64,000 nucleotides of DNA from Janthinobacterium rivuli (GTDB lineage Bacteria > Pseudomonadota > Gammaproteobacteria > Burkholderiales > Burkholderiaceae_D), in contig NZ_CP121464.1 in NCBI RefSeq assembly GCF_029690045.1, forward strand, positions 5,704,001-5,768,000, read 5' to 3'. Shown here piece by piece: positions 26,639 through 37,360 of this stretch. Made by a program: the position numbers and the translations under genes. Below the pieces are notes generated by a model, which was not told the origin of the DNA, did not search any database, and saw only the letters and a list, made by a program, of their open reading frames with translations. Within the stretch, counting starts at the first letter, position 1. Every line of letters starts with the position of its first letter.

Positions 26639-28102
26639 ATGACAATCAAGACTTCCCTGGTGTGGTTCCGGCGCGATCTGCGCGCGTTTGATCATGCTGC
26701 ACTGCATCACGCCCTGCGCCAGAGCCAGGCCGTGCATTGCGTCTTCGTCTACGACACCACCATCCTGGCAACCCTGCCGCGCCGCGACCGGCGCGTCGAC
26801 TTCATCCATGCAAGCGTGGCCGAGCTCGCCAGTGAGCTGCGCCAGCTCGGCGGCGACCTGATCGTGCTGCACGCGGACGCGGCCGAGGCCATCCCGCGCC
26901 TGGCCGCCGAGTTGAACGCCGACGCCGTCTTTGCCAACCACGACTACGAGCCGCAAGCGATCGCCCGCGACGCCACGGTGGCCGCCGCGCTCACGCGCGA
27001 CGCGCGCCTGTGGTTCAGCTTCAAGGACCAGGTGATCTTTGAAAAGGACGAGGTGCTGACGCTTTCCGCCAAGCCGTATACCGTCTACACGCCGTATAAA
27101 AATGCCTGGCTGAAGAAAATGCGCGCCGAACCCGGCTGCCTGGCGCCGTTCGACATCGAACCGCATGCGGCCAGCCTGGCGCCGCCGCGCACTGGCACGC
27201 CGGCGCCCCTGCCCACCTTGGGCGAGCTGGGTTTCGAGGCCAGCAACCTGGCCGAACTGGCCATCCCCACCGGCATGTCGGGCGCCAGTCAACTGTTCGA
27301 GGATTTTTTGCCGCGCGTGGCCCGCTATGACGTGGCGCGCGATTTCCCCGCCCTGAAGGGACCATCCTACCTGTCCATGCATCTGCGCTTCGGCACCGTC
27401 TCGCTGCGCTACCTGGTGCGCACCATCGTCGACCTGATGGACCGTGGCGGTGGCGGCGACGGCGCGCCCGTGTGGCTGGCGGAACTGATCTGGCGCGATT
27501 TCTACGCCATGATTTTGTACCAGAACCCGCACGTGGAAGGCGGCGCCTTCAAACTGGCCTACGACGCCATCGCCTGGGAAACGGGGCCCGAGGCCGATGC
27601 CGCCTTTGCCGCCTGGTGCGAGGGACGCACCGGCTATCCGCTGGTGGACGCGGCCATGGCGCAGCTGAACCAGACGGGCTATATGCACAACCGCCTGCGC
27701 ATGGTCACGGCCTGCTTTTTGATCAAGGACCTGGGTATCGACTGGCGCCGCGGCGAAGCGTATTTCGCGCTGCACCTCAATGACTTCGACCTGGCATCGA
27801 ACAACGGCGGCTGGCAATGGGCATCGTCCTCCGGCTGCGACGCCCAGCCTTACTTCCGCATCTTCAATCCCGTCACGCAGTCGGAAAAATTCGATGCCAG
27901 CGGGCGCTTCATCCGCCGCTATCTGCCGCAACTGAAGGCGCTGGGCGACAAGGAAATCCACGCGCCCTGGCTGGTGCCGCGCATGCTGCTCGAACAAAAA
28001 AACATCGTGCTGGGACGCGATTATCCGGAACCGCTGGTGCAGCACGACGAGGCGCGCAAGGAGACCCTGGAACGTTATGCAGTGGTCAAAGTGCTCAAGT
28101 AG
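26639..28102 (+). CDS. phr: Deoxyribodipyrimidine photolyase
   Basis: This flavoenzyme repairs UV-induced cyclobutane pyrimidine dimers using light. The 487-residue protein starts with LVWFRRDLRAFDH, the antenna-domain signature of class I photolyases. The FAD-binding C-terminal half has GYPLVDAAMAQLNQTGYMHNR and NGGWQWASSSGCDAQPYFR, including the expected Trp-rich segment. The ATG is preceded by an AT-rich gap. Its last 8 bp overlap the convergent unknown gene at 28095-28724. Confidence 0.95.
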   Translation: MTIKTSLVWFRRDLRAFDHAALHHALRQSQAVHCVFVYDTTILATLPRRDRRVDFIHASVAELASELRQLGGDLIVLHADAAEAIPRLAAELNADAVFANHDYEPQAIARDATVAAALTRDARLWFSFKDQVIFEKDEVLTLSAKPYTVYTPYKNAWLKKMRAEPGCLAPFDIEPHAASLAPPRTGTPAPLPTLGELGFEASNLAELAIPTGMSGASQLFEDFLPRVARYDVARDFPALKGPSYLSMHLRFGTVSLRYLVRTIVDLMDRGGGGDGAPVWLAELIWRDFYAMILYQNPHVEGGAFKLAYDAIAWETGPEADAAFAAWCEGRTGYPLVDAAMAQLNQTGYMHNRLRMVTACFLIKDLGIDWRRGEAYFALHLNDFDLASNNGGWQWASSSGCDAQPYFRIFNPVTQSEKFDASGRFIRRYLPQLKALGDKEIHAPWLVPRMLLEQKNIVLGRDYPEPLVQHDEARKETLERYAVVKVLK

Positions 28103-28724
28103 AGCCGCCGGCTTCCGGTGTGGTGAACGGCGTCCAGACCGACCGCCAGGCGCCGTGCGGCAGTTTCGCCTGCATGGAAAGGGAGAGTCCTCCCGTTCCT
28201 AGTGGCTCACCCGGCTGCCATTGCTGGTTTTCCAAACTCAGTGCCCGCGCCCTTCCCACGTCGACATTGATCATTTCCTTGGTGTCATAGCCGATTTCCA
28301 ATATCGGGTGCAGCACCTTGCCCATACCGGTCAGATACAAGGTATCGACATGGACATCGGGCTTGTCGAAACGTTCGTACTTCCTTGTCGCCGCGGATTT
28401 GAAACCCTTGCCCGTGGCGATGGCAATGGTAGCCGGGCCATCGCATCCCAGCAGCGCGGCGAGTGCCCAATAGTCATGGTCAACAATGAGCAGCCTGGCC
28501 AGGCAGCGTTCTATCCATGCCGGCTCATCGGCCCTGAACGCATTCCAGTAGGGCTTCAGCGAGTTCTGGAGATAGCCCACTTCGTGCAGCGCCCCGACAA
28601 GGTTGATTTGCCTGTCGATGGCGTCGACATCCTGCAACAGGTGGGCTGCGGCCGCGGCGACCGCATGCTCACCATTGACGATGGCTTTGTCTTCGAGTTT
28701 TTTCAGTTTGACGTGAAGGCTCAT
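28095..28724 (-). CDS. Hypothetical protein of unknown function
   Basis: I do not recognise this 209-residue protein. It looks soluble: the first 90 residues are predicted helical (HLLQDVDAIDRQINLVGALHEV) and the C-terminal 70 appear more beta-rich, ending in a Pro/Gly-rich tail. There is no signal peptide or membrane helix. GC content is lower than in the flanking chemosensory genes. It lies 29 bp after chpA on the same strand, so it could be co-transcribed, but no link to chemotaxis is visible. The stop end overlaps phr by 8 bp. Confidence 0.65.
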   Translation of the reverse strand: MSLHVKLKKLEDKAIVNGEHAVAAAAAHLLQDVDAIDRQINLVGALHEVGYLQNSLKPYWNAFRADEPAWIERCLARLLIVDHDYWALAALLGCDGPATIAIATGKGFKSAATRKYERFDKPDVHVDTLYLTGMGKVLHPILEIGYDTKEMINVDVGRARALSLENQQWQPGEPLGTGGLSLSMQAKLPHGAWRSVWTPFTTPEAGGST

Positions 28725-28753
28725 TATTTTCCTGGTTTGGCGACGTCGGCCTG

Positions 28754-31700
28754 TTATGGTAGCCGAGATGTTTCGGAACCGTCACGCGTTTGCAAGCGCC
28801 GCACCTCCGCCAGCAATTCGTCCTCCTGGAACGGCTTGCCGAAATACGCATTCACGCCCAGCTCGAACGCATGGGCGCGGTGCTTGTCGGCGCTGCGCGA
28901 GGTGATCATGATGACGGGGATGGCGCGCGTCTTGTCATCGCTGCGCACATTGCGCGTCAAATCAAAGCCATCCATGCGCGGCATTTCCACGTCCACCAGC
29001 AGCAGGGCCGGCATGGCAGCAGGTTCCAGCGCATGCAACTGCTCCAGCGCATCGACGCCATCCTTGGCCAGCAGCACCTGGTAGCCTTCGCGCTCGAACA
29101 GGCGCTGCATCACGCGGCGCACCGTCAGCGAATCGTCGACCACCATCACGCGCACGGCAGGCGCTTCCAGCGCGCTGGAAGCGGCATGCTGCGCGCTGCT
29201 GGCCAGCGCATACTGCGACAACAGTTCCGGATGATGCTCGAGGTGCTGCGCCAGCGCCACCGGATTCAGAATCAGCACGATGTCGCCCGTGCCCAGCACC
29301 GTGGCGCCGGCGATGCCCGGCATGCGCGCCAGCTGCGGGCCCACGTGCTTGACCACGACTTCGCGGTTGCCCACCACGTCATCGACCTGCAAGGCCAGCC
29401 TGTCATTGCCATTGCGTAGCAGGAGCACGGGCGCATAGCGCTGCGTGGCCTGCGCCGCCGGTGTCTCGCCCAGCATGGCCGACAGGTGGTGCAGCGCCAG
29501 CGACTGCCCGTGCGACTCGATGCGCCCGGCCGCCCGCACCTGCTCCAGCTGCTCGCCTTTCAGGTGCAGCACCTGTTCCACGAGCACCGATGGCAGGGCA
29601 TACGTCTTGCCGCTGGCCGCCAGCAGCACCACCTGCGTGACGGCCAGGGTCAGCGGCAAGTGGATGGTGAAGCGCATGCCCAGGCCCGCCTGCGTCTGCG
29701 TTTCCACTCTTCCGCCCAGGGCCAGCGCTTCGGAGCGCACGATGTCCATGCCGAAACCGCGCCCGGCCAGTTCCGTCAGGCTGTCGGCGGTGGAAAAGCC
29801 GGGCGTGAAAATCAGCTCGGCCGCCTGCGCGTCCGTCAATGGCGCATCCGTCGCCACCAGGCCGGCGCCGTGCGCCTTGGCGCGGATGCGTTCCAGGTCC
29901 AGCCCTGCGCCATCGTCGGAAAAGGCGATCGCCACTTCATTGCCCTGCTGGCTGACCTGCACCAGCAGCTCGCCCGTCTCGCTCTTGCCCGCGGCCAGGC
30001 GCGCGTCGCGCGGCTCGACGCCATGCACGATGGCGTTGCGCAGCAAATGCTCGAACGGCGCCGCCATGCGTTCGAGCACGCTGCGGTCGATTTCCACGCC
30101 ACCGCCACGGATGTCGAGGTTGACGCGTTTGTCGACTTCCTTGGCGCTTTGCCGCGCCACGCGGAACAGGCGTTCGGCGATGCTGGCAAACGGCACCATC
30201 CGTATCTGCATCAGGTCGCGCTGCAGCTCGCGCGTCAACCGCGCCTGCAGCACCAGGTCGTCCGTCACCGCATCGACGCTGTGGCTGAGGTTTTCATGGA
30301 ACGAAGCCACGTCGTTGACGCTTTCGGCCATCATGCGCGTGAGTTCCTGCAAGCGCGTAAAGCGGTCGAATTCGAGCGGGTCGAATTCGCGCTCGCTGCC
30401 GACAGCCATGCGCGAGGCGATCTGCGATTCGGCCTGCATTTCCACTTCGCGCAACTGGCGCCGCAAGCGCGCCAGGTTATCGGAAAACTCGGACAGCGAA
30501 GCGCCGAGCACGCCCACTTCATTTTCCATTTTGGAGCGCGTGATCGACACTTCGCCGGCCTGGTTCACCAGGCGGTCGAGGATATCGGCACGCACGCGCA
30601 CCAGGGCCGCCTTCGGTTCGGCGGCCGGCGTGTCTTCCATGCCCGGCAAGGGCAGCAACGGTTGCTGCAGCTGCTCGAACAGGTGCAGCGCATGATCGTA
30701 ATGGGCCAGCAATTCCTCGAAGGCCTGCGGCGTGGCGGTGCCCGCGTGCAGCATGTTTTCGATATGCGTCTCGATTTCATGCGCATGCTGGCCCAGGCGC
30801 ATGGCGCCGGCCATGCGCGCGCTGCCCTTGACCGTATGCAGGGTGCGCAACAGCATCTGCGCCTGGCCGCTGTCGTGCGGCTGCTGCTGCCAGCTGCGCA
30901 GCGCCTCGCCGATCCGCGGCAGCAGGTCAGCCCCCTCTTCCAGGAAGACGGACAATAAATCGAGGTCGAGTTCATCGCTGATGCCGGCGCTGGCCGCCAG
31001 CAGCGCGGCCGCATCGGCCGGCATGATGGCGGGCGCCGGCGCTTCCAGCGCCGCATGCTCCAACGGCGGCGCGTGTTCAAAACCGGCGTCGAACAGATCG
31101 TCGCCAATGCCGGTGTCCGGTGCCGGCGCCGCGGCAGCCTCCGGCTGCAGCGCGTCGGCGACGATGCTCGCATACGTCGCTTCGAACAGGGTCTCGAGCT
31201 GCTGCACAGGGACTTCGGCCTGCGGCTCGGCAGGCTGCGCCGGCGCGCCGACGATGCTGGCGTAAGCGGCCGCAAACAGGGCGTCGAGCCGCTCTTCCTG
31301 GCTCTCGCCGGGCGGCGCCGTCAGGGCGCGCCACAAGATGTTGAGCGCTTCGATCATGTCCGGCTGCGTGGGTGCCAGGTCGCCCAGCGCGAACGCCTGC
31401 AGCATTTGCCCGATGCGCTGCGTGGCCTGCTCCAGCACGTCGTGCTGCTCGGCGCGCAGGCCAGCCAGCGGCGGCACCACCGTTTCGATCACCGTTTCGA
31501 GCGCATGCGCCAGGTCGCGCAGCGACTGGAAGCCCACCGTGCCCGACGTTCCCGCCAGGGTATGCACGGCTTGCAGCGCCTCCGCGCTGACGGCACGCTC
31601 CTCATGGCGCCATTCGCCGAAGTCGCGCGTGAGCACGCGCAGCAATTCATCCGTCTCGGCCAGGTAGATGTTGTACAAGGGAAGGCTGATGCGCAGTTCG

Positions 31701-34039
31701 CCCACGTGCTTGAGGTGATCGTCCGGCGCTTCGTGCAGCGTGGGCGCCGTGGCCAGGGGAAGTCCGATCACATTGCCATTGCTGGCCACGTGTGCGGCCG
31801 ATGCCGGGCGAGGCTTGCGCAGTTCGAACGGTCCGCCTTCGCGCACGCGCTCGGCCGCCATCAGCAGCATGCCGGCCTCGCGCTCGCGCCCCGCGCCGCC
31901 TTCCAGCTCGGCCACCCATTCACTGAGCTGGTACCAGCCGTAATTCAGCAGGGTGAACAAGTCATCGCTGACGGGGCGCGATTCGGCCAGCCAGGTATTC
32001 ATGACGCGTTCGATGGCGCCAGCTGCTTCGGCAAACTGCGCCAGGCCGATCATGCGGCTGCTGCCTTTCAGGGTGTGGAACGAGCGGCGCAGCATGGCCA
32101 GGTGATCGCCGCTGGCGGCCTGTTCGCGCGGCAGGGCCAGGGTGGTGTCGATAAAGGCCAGCACTTCGCGCGCTTCGGCGATGAAAATATCGAGCATTTC
32201 CGCATCAACATCGGTCACGGCCGGCGCGGCATCCATGCCGGCTGGCGCGGCGGGCGCCAGGGCCTGGTCGAGCAAGGGTACCGGTACGGCGCCGGCGGCG
32301 GCGACTTTTTCAAATGGCAGGGCGCGGAAAGTGCCGGCGGCCGCGTCGAAATGGAAACGCCCGCTGGCCGCCTGCGCGTTGCGGCCCAGCATATCGACAA
32401 AAAAGCCCAGCGCGCTGACATTTTGCGCGATCTCGTCGAGCGCCTCGGCATGGGCTTCCGCCTTGGCGTCGCCGCCGGCCAGCTGCCGCACGGCCGCATC
32501 GACGTGCAGCACGGCGGCGCGCGCGTCTTCCTGTCCCAGCCCGGCCAGCTGCTGCTGCAACTGCTCCAGCACGGGCGCGACGCCGTCGAGGGTTGCCGTC
32601 CCCGCGCCCGCCGCATCCGCGTAATACGCATTGAGCACCTTTTCCACCTGGCGCAGGCCCGTCTTCATGTCCTCGGCCAGCGCGGCCACCGTCTGGCCCT
32701 GTTCGATCTGGCGCGACAGCTCGCCCGCCGTGACGGGCGGCGGCGCTTCGCCAGCCAGCAGCGCCTGCAGGCGCGCGGCGATGGTTTCCGCATTGCCGGC
32801 GAAATCGTCGGGCAGGCGGCGCAGCTGCTCCAGTCCCGTGTCGGCAAACAGCAGCGCCATGCCGATTTCATTTTCCAGGGCCGCGCTGCGTCCACTGGCC
32901 ACGGCTTGCCGCGCCACGGCCGCGCTTTCGCGCAGCAGGCTGGCCAGGGCCGGCTGCTTCAGGAACTCAGCATGTGCCGCCACCTCTTGCAGCGACGCTT
33001 CAAACTCGGCGCCCAAGGCTGGATCGAGGTCGGCTTGCGCCAGGCGGCTCCAGCTGGCGCGCGCCTGCGCCAGCGCCGTGCGGGCGCCTTGCAAGGCTGC
33101 CTGGTCGACCTGGCCGTAGCGTCGCGTTTCCACGTCGGCGGGCAGCATGCCTTCCAGCGCGAAGGCGGCACGCAGCTGGCTTGCCTCAGATGTGGGCTCG
33201 GGTGCCGCGGCGATGAAGAACAGGGCGTCGCGCAGCATCGCTTCGGGCAGGCTGGCCGTACCCTGGGCCAGGCGGCGCAACTGCAGATTGATCAGGCCAA
33301 ACAGCTGCTTGACGTTGAGCGTGCCCATGCCCTCGCCGCTGGCCGCCAGCCCGGCAAACGCCTGCATGGCGAACCAGAAGGTGCGCGCCGGCGCTTCCTG
33401 CTGCGCATCGGCCACCAGGGTCAAGGTGGCGTGCAAATCGCCCGCATGCTGGCGCCGCGTTGCGTCATCCTGCGCCTTCAGGAAGGGCAGCAAAGACTTT
33501 TCAAAGCGCCCGCGCCAGGCCGGATAATCGGCTGCAGGGGGTGCCTCCGCCAAGGCGATGGCATGCCCTTCCAGCATCGACGCTGGCGGGAAAAACAGGT
33601 CGGCCGGGTGGATGCGCTCGGCACCCAGCATGCTTTGCAGGTCGCGGTAGTAGGGGAACAAACGCGCCGGCTGCGGCGGTGTGCCGGCCACCAGGTCTTC
33701 CAGGTATTCGCTCAAGGCCTGATACAGTTCGGCGACGACTTGCGCATGGTCCAGCGTGTATTCGAGGCTGCCGTCGCGAAAGCGCGCCAGCGCCTGTTCC
33801 GCGCCATCGGTCAGCAGGCTGGCGCCGGCCACGTCCACCATCACCAGCGCGCCATGCGCCTGGTGCAGATGCGAACGCGCATGCTGCAGGGCCGTGGCGC
33901 GTTCCTCGCGCTCGCGGCCACCCGCTTCGAACAGGGCCGTTTTCGAGCGGCCCAGCGCTTCGCGGATTTCCACCATCACCCACGACAAAGGCTCGCTGTC
34001 GAACGGCTTGGACTGCTGTGGACTATCTGGTGTGCTCAT
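28754..34039 (-). CDS. chpA: Type IV pilus chemosensory histidine kinase ChpA/PilL
   Basis: This 1761-residue hybrid kinase combines several phosphotransfer (Hpt) modules, a CheA-type core and a receiver. Phosphorylatable histidines are visible at His655 (FHTLKGSS), His826 (HTLAGTSG) and His1068 (HTVKGSAR); an N-terminal helical region looks like a degenerate Hpt. The ATPase domain has an N-box HLLRNAIVHGVE (about 1330-1340), DDGAGLD and GRGFGMDIV. A CheW-like domain spans about 1460-1600. The C-terminal receiver has Asp1683 in LLLVDVEMPRMDG. It receives signals from PilJ through PilI and phosphorylates PilG and PilH to control pilus motors. It has fewer recognisable Hpt modules than the pseudomonad ChpA. 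Confidence 0.93.
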   Translation of the reverse strand: MSTPDSPQQSKPFDSEPLSWVMVEIREALGRSKTALFEAGGREREERATALQHARSHLHQAHGALVMVDVAGASLLTDGAEQALARFRDGSLEYTLDHAQVVAELYQALSEYLEDLVAGTPPQPARLFPYYRDLQSMLGAERIHPADLFFPPASMLEGHAIALAEAPPAADYPAWRGRFEKSLLPFLKAQDDATRRQHAGDLHATLTLVADAQQEAPARTFWFAMQAFAGLAASGEGMGTLNVKQLFGLINLQLRRLAQGTASLPEAMLRDALFFIAAAPEPTSEASQLRAAFALEGMLPADVETRRYGQVDQAALQGARTALAQARASWSRLAQADLDPALGAEFEASLQEVAAHAEFLKQPALASLLRESAAVARQAVASGRSAALENEIGMALLFADTGLEQLRRLPDDFAGNAETIAARLQALLAGEAPPPVTAGELSRQIEQGQTVAALAEDMKTGLRQVEKVLNAYYADAAGAGTATLDGVAPVLEQLQQQLAGLGQEDARAAVLHVDAAVRQLAGGDAKAEAHAEALDEIAQNVSALGFFVDMLGRNAQAASGRFHFDAAAGTFRALPFEKVAAAGAVPVPLLDQALAPAAPAGMDAAPAVTDVDAEMLDIFIAEAREVLAFIDTTLALPREQAASGDHLAMLRRSFHTLKGSSRMIGLAQFAEAAGAIERVMNTWLAESRPVSDDLFTLLNYGWYQLSEWVAELEGGAGREREAGMLLMAAERVREGGPFELRKPRPASAAHVASNGNVIGLPLATAPTLHEAPDDHLKHVGELRISLPLYNIYLAETDELLRVLTRDFGEWRHEERAVSAEALQAVHTLAGTSGTVGFQSLRDLAHALETVIETVVPPLAGLRAEQHDVLEQATQRIGQMLQAFALGDLAPTQPDMIEALNILWRALTAPPGESQEERLDALFAAAYASIVGAPAQPAEPQAEVPVQQLETLFEATYASIVADALQPEAAAAPAPDTGIGDDLFDAGFEHAPPLEHAALEAPAPAIMPADAAALLAASAGISDELDLDLLSVFLEEGADLLPRIGEALRSWQQQPHDSGQAQMLLRTLHTVKGSARMAGAMRLGQHAHEIETHIENMLHAGTATPQAFEELLAHYDHALHLFEQLQQPLLPLPGMEDTPAAEPKAALVRVRADILDRLVNQAGEVSITRSKMENEVGVLGASLSEFSDNLARLRRQLREVEMQAESQIASRMAVGSEREFDPLEFDRFTRLQELTRMMAESVNDVASFHENLSHSVDAVTDDLVLQARLTRELQRDLMQIRMVPFASIAERLFRVARQSAKEVDKRVNLDIRGGGVEIDRSVLERMAAPFEHLLRNAIVHGVEPRDARLAAGKSETGELLVQVSQQGNEVAIAFSDDGAGLDLERIRAKAHGAGLVATDAPLTDAQAAELIFTPGFSTADSLTELAGRGFGMDIVRSEALALGGRVETQTQAGLGMRFTIHLPLTLAVTQVVLLAASGKTYALPSVLVEQVLHLKGEQLEQVRAAGRIESHGQSLALHHLSAMLGETPAAQATQRYAPVLLLRNGNDRLALQVDDVVGNREVVVKHVGPQLARMPGIAGATVLGTGDIVLILNPVALAQHLEHHPELLSQYALASSAQHAASSALEAPAVRVMVVDDSLTVRRVMQRLFEREGYQVLLAKDGVDALEQLHALEPAAMPALLLVDVEMPRMDGFDLTRNVRSDDKTRAIPVIMITSRSADKHRAHAFELGVNAYFGKPFQEDELLAEVRRLQTRDGSETSRLP

Positions 34040-34079
34040 GCATGCCTCGGTAAGGAAATCGCCTGGACTGGCGCGGCGT

Positions 34080-36317
34080 TCAGGCGGCGACGCGGAAGCG
34101 CGACACCGAATTTTTCAGTTCCTGCGCCAGCATCGACAGTTTATGGATCGATTGCGCCGTTTGCTGCGTGCCATCCTGGGTCTGCTCCGTCACGCTCAGG
34201 ATATGCTGGATATTCAAGGCCACGCCGCTGGCCGAACCGGCCTGCGTGCCGGTGGCGAACGAGATGCCCTGGATCAGTTCCGCCAGGTGTTTCGACACCT
34301 GGCTGATGTCGTTCAAGGCCGCGCCGGCCGCGTCGGACAGGCGCGCGCCCTCGACCACGCCCTGCGTGGACGTTTCCATCGCCCGAGTCGCATCCTGGGT
34401 ATCGGCCTGGATGGTGCGCACCAGCGCGCCGATCTGCTTGGCGGCGGCGGCCGAGCGCTCGGCCAGGCGCTGCACTTCCTCGGCCACGACGGAAAAGCCA
34501 CGCCCCGCCTCGCCGGCCGATGCGGCCTGGATGGCGGCGTTCAGCGCCAGCACATTGGTCTGCTCGGTGATGTCGGAAATGAGCTCGGTGATCTCGCCGA
34601 TTTCCTGCGACGATTCGCCCAGGCGCTTGATGCGCTTGGAAGTATCCTGAATCTGCTCGCGGATTTCATGCATGCCCTTGATGGCGTTTTCCACCGCCGT
34701 CGAGCCCTGCTGCGCGGCCGCCACCGACTGGCGCGCCACGTCGGCCGAGACGCTGGCCGACTTCGACACGTCGGTAATCGCATTGGCCATCTTGACCACG
34801 GTGGCGCTGACGCCCTGGATTTCGCGCGACTGCTGCTGCGACGCGATCAGCAGTTTGCTGGAAATGCTTTGCGCCTGCGTCGAGGCGCGGTTCACCTGTT
34901 CCGCCGTCGCCGTCACCCTGCCCACCAGGCCGCGCAATTCCTCGACCGTGTAGTTGACGGAATCGGCGATGGCGCCCGTGATGTCTTCCGATACGGTGGC
35001 CTGCACCGTCAGGTCGCCGTCGGCCACCTTCTGCAATTCGTTCATCAGGCGCAGGATGGCCGCCTGGTTCTGCTCATTCCTGGCCTTCGCCTCTTCCTCT
35101 TTTTCCTGCGACTGCAGGCGCCGGATTTCCGCTTCCTGGCGCCGCCGCTCGGCGTCGCGCGTGCGGTTGACGGAGTCCTGCAGCAGCACCCTGCCGATGC
35201 CGGCCGCCGCGATCAGGGTCAGCAACACGCCGGCGACCATCATCCAGAAGGCGATGCCCAGGGTTTCCTGGTTCACGTGGTACATCTGCTGCAGCAGGGT
35301 CAAGCGCTGGCGCAGGTCTTCGTTCTCGTTGAAGATCAGCTGCTCTGCGCTTTTCGCCGCACTGAATTTATCGAGCCGGTCGAGTATCGACGACACCAGC
35401 TTCTGGTAATTGTCAAAACTGGCTTTCAGCGCCACCAGCCGGTCGCGCAGTTCGGCGTCGCGCGTGGGCGCCAGTTGCAGCGTCACGCTGCCATTGAGCA
35501 GGCCTTCGACGGCGGCGCGGAAATACGTCGTGTCGCGCCCCAGCGAAAACGCCGTTTCCGAGCTGATGCTGCCCGACGACAGGAATTCGCTGGCGCTGCG
35601 GCTCATGCGCTGGCTCAGCATCATCAGCCGGCCGATGACGGCCAGGTCGCGCGCATTGCCGCCGCGCTGCACCTTCAAGGCCGCGATTTCCTCGGTCTGC
35701 GCCAGCAGCGCCGGCGACAGCGCGTTCAATTGCTGCAAGGTCTTGTCGAATTCGCCCAGCTCCGGCTTCAGGCGCAGGATGGTGCTGGCCGCGCGGTCGC
35801 TGCTGGCCCACTTCTTGCGCGCGTCGGCCACCGCCGCCAGCAGGGCGGAACGCGACTCGCCGATATCGCGCCCGTGATACGTCCCGCCGCGCAGCATCAG
35901 GCGGAAATCCTGGCTCAGTTCATTGCGGCTTTCCTCAAGCTGGCGGAAGGCTTCCGGATTGCCTTGCACGGCGTTCGGCGCGGCCTTGCCGATGCGCTGC
36001 GAATGCATCAGCGCATCGCTGGCCAGTTGCGTCTGCGCCGAGGCGATATTGCTGCTGCGCGTGTTCAGTCCGACGAACAGCAGGCTGGCGGCCAGGCTCA
36101 GGGCCATCAGCGTCGACAGGATGCTCAGCTGCTTTTGCAGCGGAAAATGGCCGATCAGCGGCAGCTTCCAGTCCCCGGCCGGCGCGCTGGCCAGCGACTT
36201 GCGCCGTCCCAGCGCGTCGCGCAGGCGCAGCGGCAAGTCGGCCGCCGATGCCGGCGCGTCCGGCGCATGCTGCGCTTCGGGCATGCCGGCCGCCAGAATG
36301 GGAGAATGGGCGCCCAT
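34080..36317 (-). CDS. pilJ: Type IV pilus methyl-accepting chemotaxis protein PilJ
   Basis: The 745-residue inner-membrane receptor has transmembrane helices at about 66-84 and 354-378, with a periplasmic PilJ-type sensor domain between them. The cytoplasmic signalling hairpin peaks near residue 596 with [24 protein letters not shown], preceded by a coiled-coil HAMP-like region rich in Glu and Arg. I chose the ATG at 36317, which overlaps the pilI stop as ATGA; an in-frame TTG six bases upstream is less likely. It lies between pilI and chpA, as in the canonical cluster. Confidence 0.94.
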   Translation of the reverse strand: MGAHSPILAAGMPEAQHAPDAPASAADLPLRLRDALGRRKSLASAPAGDWKLPLIGHFPLQKQLSILSTLMALSLAASLLFVGLNTRSSNIASAQTQLASDALMHSQRIGKAAPNAVQGNPEAFRQLEESRNELSQDFRLMLRGGTYHGRDIGESRSALLAAVADARKKWASSDRAASTILRLKPELGEFDKTLQQLNALSPALLAQTEEIAALKVQRGGNARDLAVIGRLMMLSQRMSRSASEFLSSGSISSETAFSLGRDTTYFRAAVEGLLNGSVTLQLAPTRDAELRDRLVALKASFDNYQKLVSSILDRLDKFSAAKSAEQLIFNENEDLRQRLTLLQQMYHVNQETLGIAFWMMVAGVLLTLIAAAGIGRVLLQDSVNRTRDAERRRQEAEIRRLQSQEKEEEAKARNEQNQAAILRLMNELQKVADGDLTVQATVSEDITGAIADSVNYTVEELRGLVGRVTATAEQVNRASTQAQSISSKLLIASQQQSREIQGVSATVVKMANAITDVSKSASVSADVARQSVAAAQQGSTAVENAIKGMHEIREQIQDTSKRIKRLGESSQEIGEITELISDITEQTNVLALNAAIQAASAGEAGRGFSVVAEEVQRLAERSAAAAKQIGALVRTIQADTQDATRAMETSTQGVVEGARLSDAAGAALNDISQVSKHLAELIQGISFATGTQAGSASGVALNIQHILSVTEQTQDGTQQTAQSIHKLSMLAQELKNSVSRFRVAA

Positions 36318-36958
36318 CAGCAAAGATCCTTGTGGACGGCGAGGCCGCCAAAGCCGGCATCAAGGAAGCGTGCCGATTGCGCCAACTGCGCCAGGTCCAG
36401 GCGCAGCCACTCTTGCCCTTCGCTGTCGCGCAGCGCCTGCGCCGCCCACGATGGCAGCACACCCGGCGCCGCATCCTGAACGGGCACCGATTGCATGGCG
36501 CGCAACTGGCGCAAACCGAGCACGCGTTCGACCAGCAATGCGCAATTGAGGCCCAGGCGGGGAGAAAAGGTGATGATGCGGCAGTGATTGCCCGGCACGC
36601 AGGCCGGTTCGCCCATGTAGCGGGCCAGGTCGACGACACCCGTCAGGCGGCCGCGCATGGCCGCCAGGCCCAGGTACCAGTCCTGCGCCAGCGGCACGCC
36701 CTGGATCTGCACGCCGGTGGCGATGACGATTTCACCGAGCTGCGTCAGGTCGAGCAGGCAGGGCCGGCCACCGAGCATCACGCCCAGTTCCTTGTGCGCC
36801 GCCAGCACGCCGCTGCGCGCGGCCTGTATCCGCTCGATCAATTGCAGCTGATACTGGCGCAAGCGCCCCTGCCGCGCACCCGCCTCGAAGACGGGCATGG
36901 CGGCAGCGGCAGGCGGAAAAGCCGCGGTGGACACGCCGTGACCTGGCATCGTGTGCAT
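36317..36958 (-). CDS. pilI: CheW-like coupling protein PilI
   Basis: PilI is the scaffold that connects the PilJ receptor with the ChpA kinase. The 213-residue protein is a single CheW-like domain (about residues 40-205). Typical features include [11 protein letters not shown] and the segment [18 protein letters not shown]. It starts 2 bp after pilH and overlaps pilJ by 1 bp, showing tight coupling. The first 35 residues are low-complexity (Ala/Pro-rich). Confidence 0.9.
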   Translation of the reverse strand: MHTMPGHGVSTAAFPPAAAAMPVFEAGARQGRLRQYQLQLIERIQAARSGVLAAHKELGVMLGGRPCLLDLTQLGEIVIATGVQIQGVPLAQDWYLGLAAMRGRLTGVVDLARYMGEPACVPGNHCRIITFSPRLGLNCALLVERVLGLRQLRAMQSVPVQDAAPGVLPSWAAQALRDSEGQEWLRLDLAQLAQSARFLDAGFGGLAVHKDLC

Positions 36959-36960
36959 GC

Positions 36961-37326
36961 TCAGGAAATCGCGGCGATCTTGGCCAGCAGCTCGGCTTCG
37001 ACCACCGGCTTGACCAGGTAATCGCGCGCGCCCTGGCGCAAGCCCCAGATGCGATCCGTTTCCTGGCTCTTGCTGGAGCAGATAATCACCGGCACGTCCT
37101 GCAGTTCGGGATCGCGGGCGATGGCGCGCGTGATCTGGAAGCCATTCGCACCGGGCATCACCACGTCCATCAGGATCAGGTCGGGCCTGGCCTGCTTCAG
37201 TTGCGCCAGCGCGTCGGCGCCGTCCTGCGCCGTCAACACGGCATAGCCGGCACGCACCAGCATCTCGCTCAGGTAGTAGCGCTCTGTCGGCGAGTCATCG
37301 ACGATCAGAATTGTGTGTATGGCCAT
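36961..37326 (-). CDS. pilH: Response regulator PilH
   Basis: This is a stand-alone 121-residue CheY-like receiver. The acidic pair Asp10-Asp11, phosphoacceptor Asp54 (LILMDVVMPG) and conserved Lys in YLVKPVVEAEL are all present. PilH is one of the two output regulators of the ChpA pathway and antagonises PilG, affecting pilus retraction and cAMP. The ATG at 37326 gives the family length; a longer in-frame extension lacks similarity. It lies between pilG and pilI. Confidence 0.92.
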   Translation of the reverse strand: MAIHTILIVDDSPTERYYLSEMLVRAGYAVLTAQDGADALAQLKQARPDLILMDVVMPGANGFQITRAIARDPELQDVPVIICSSKSQETDRIWGLRQGARDYLVKPVVEAELLAKIAAIS

Positions 37327-37360
37327 CTGCTTCCTTGCTGCGTTGTCAATCAATAAATCA

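Noticed and set aside
31055..34306. A 1083-codon open frame on the plus strand opposite chpA
   Set aside because: It is an antisense shadow of the high-GC chpA coding sequence, rich in Arg, Gly and Gln with no domain, and chpA itself has complete kinase and receiver motifs.
33756..36479. A 907-codon open frame opposite pilJ and pilI
   Set aside because: Same GC-driven antisense effect; the opposite strand encodes clear PilJ and PilI.
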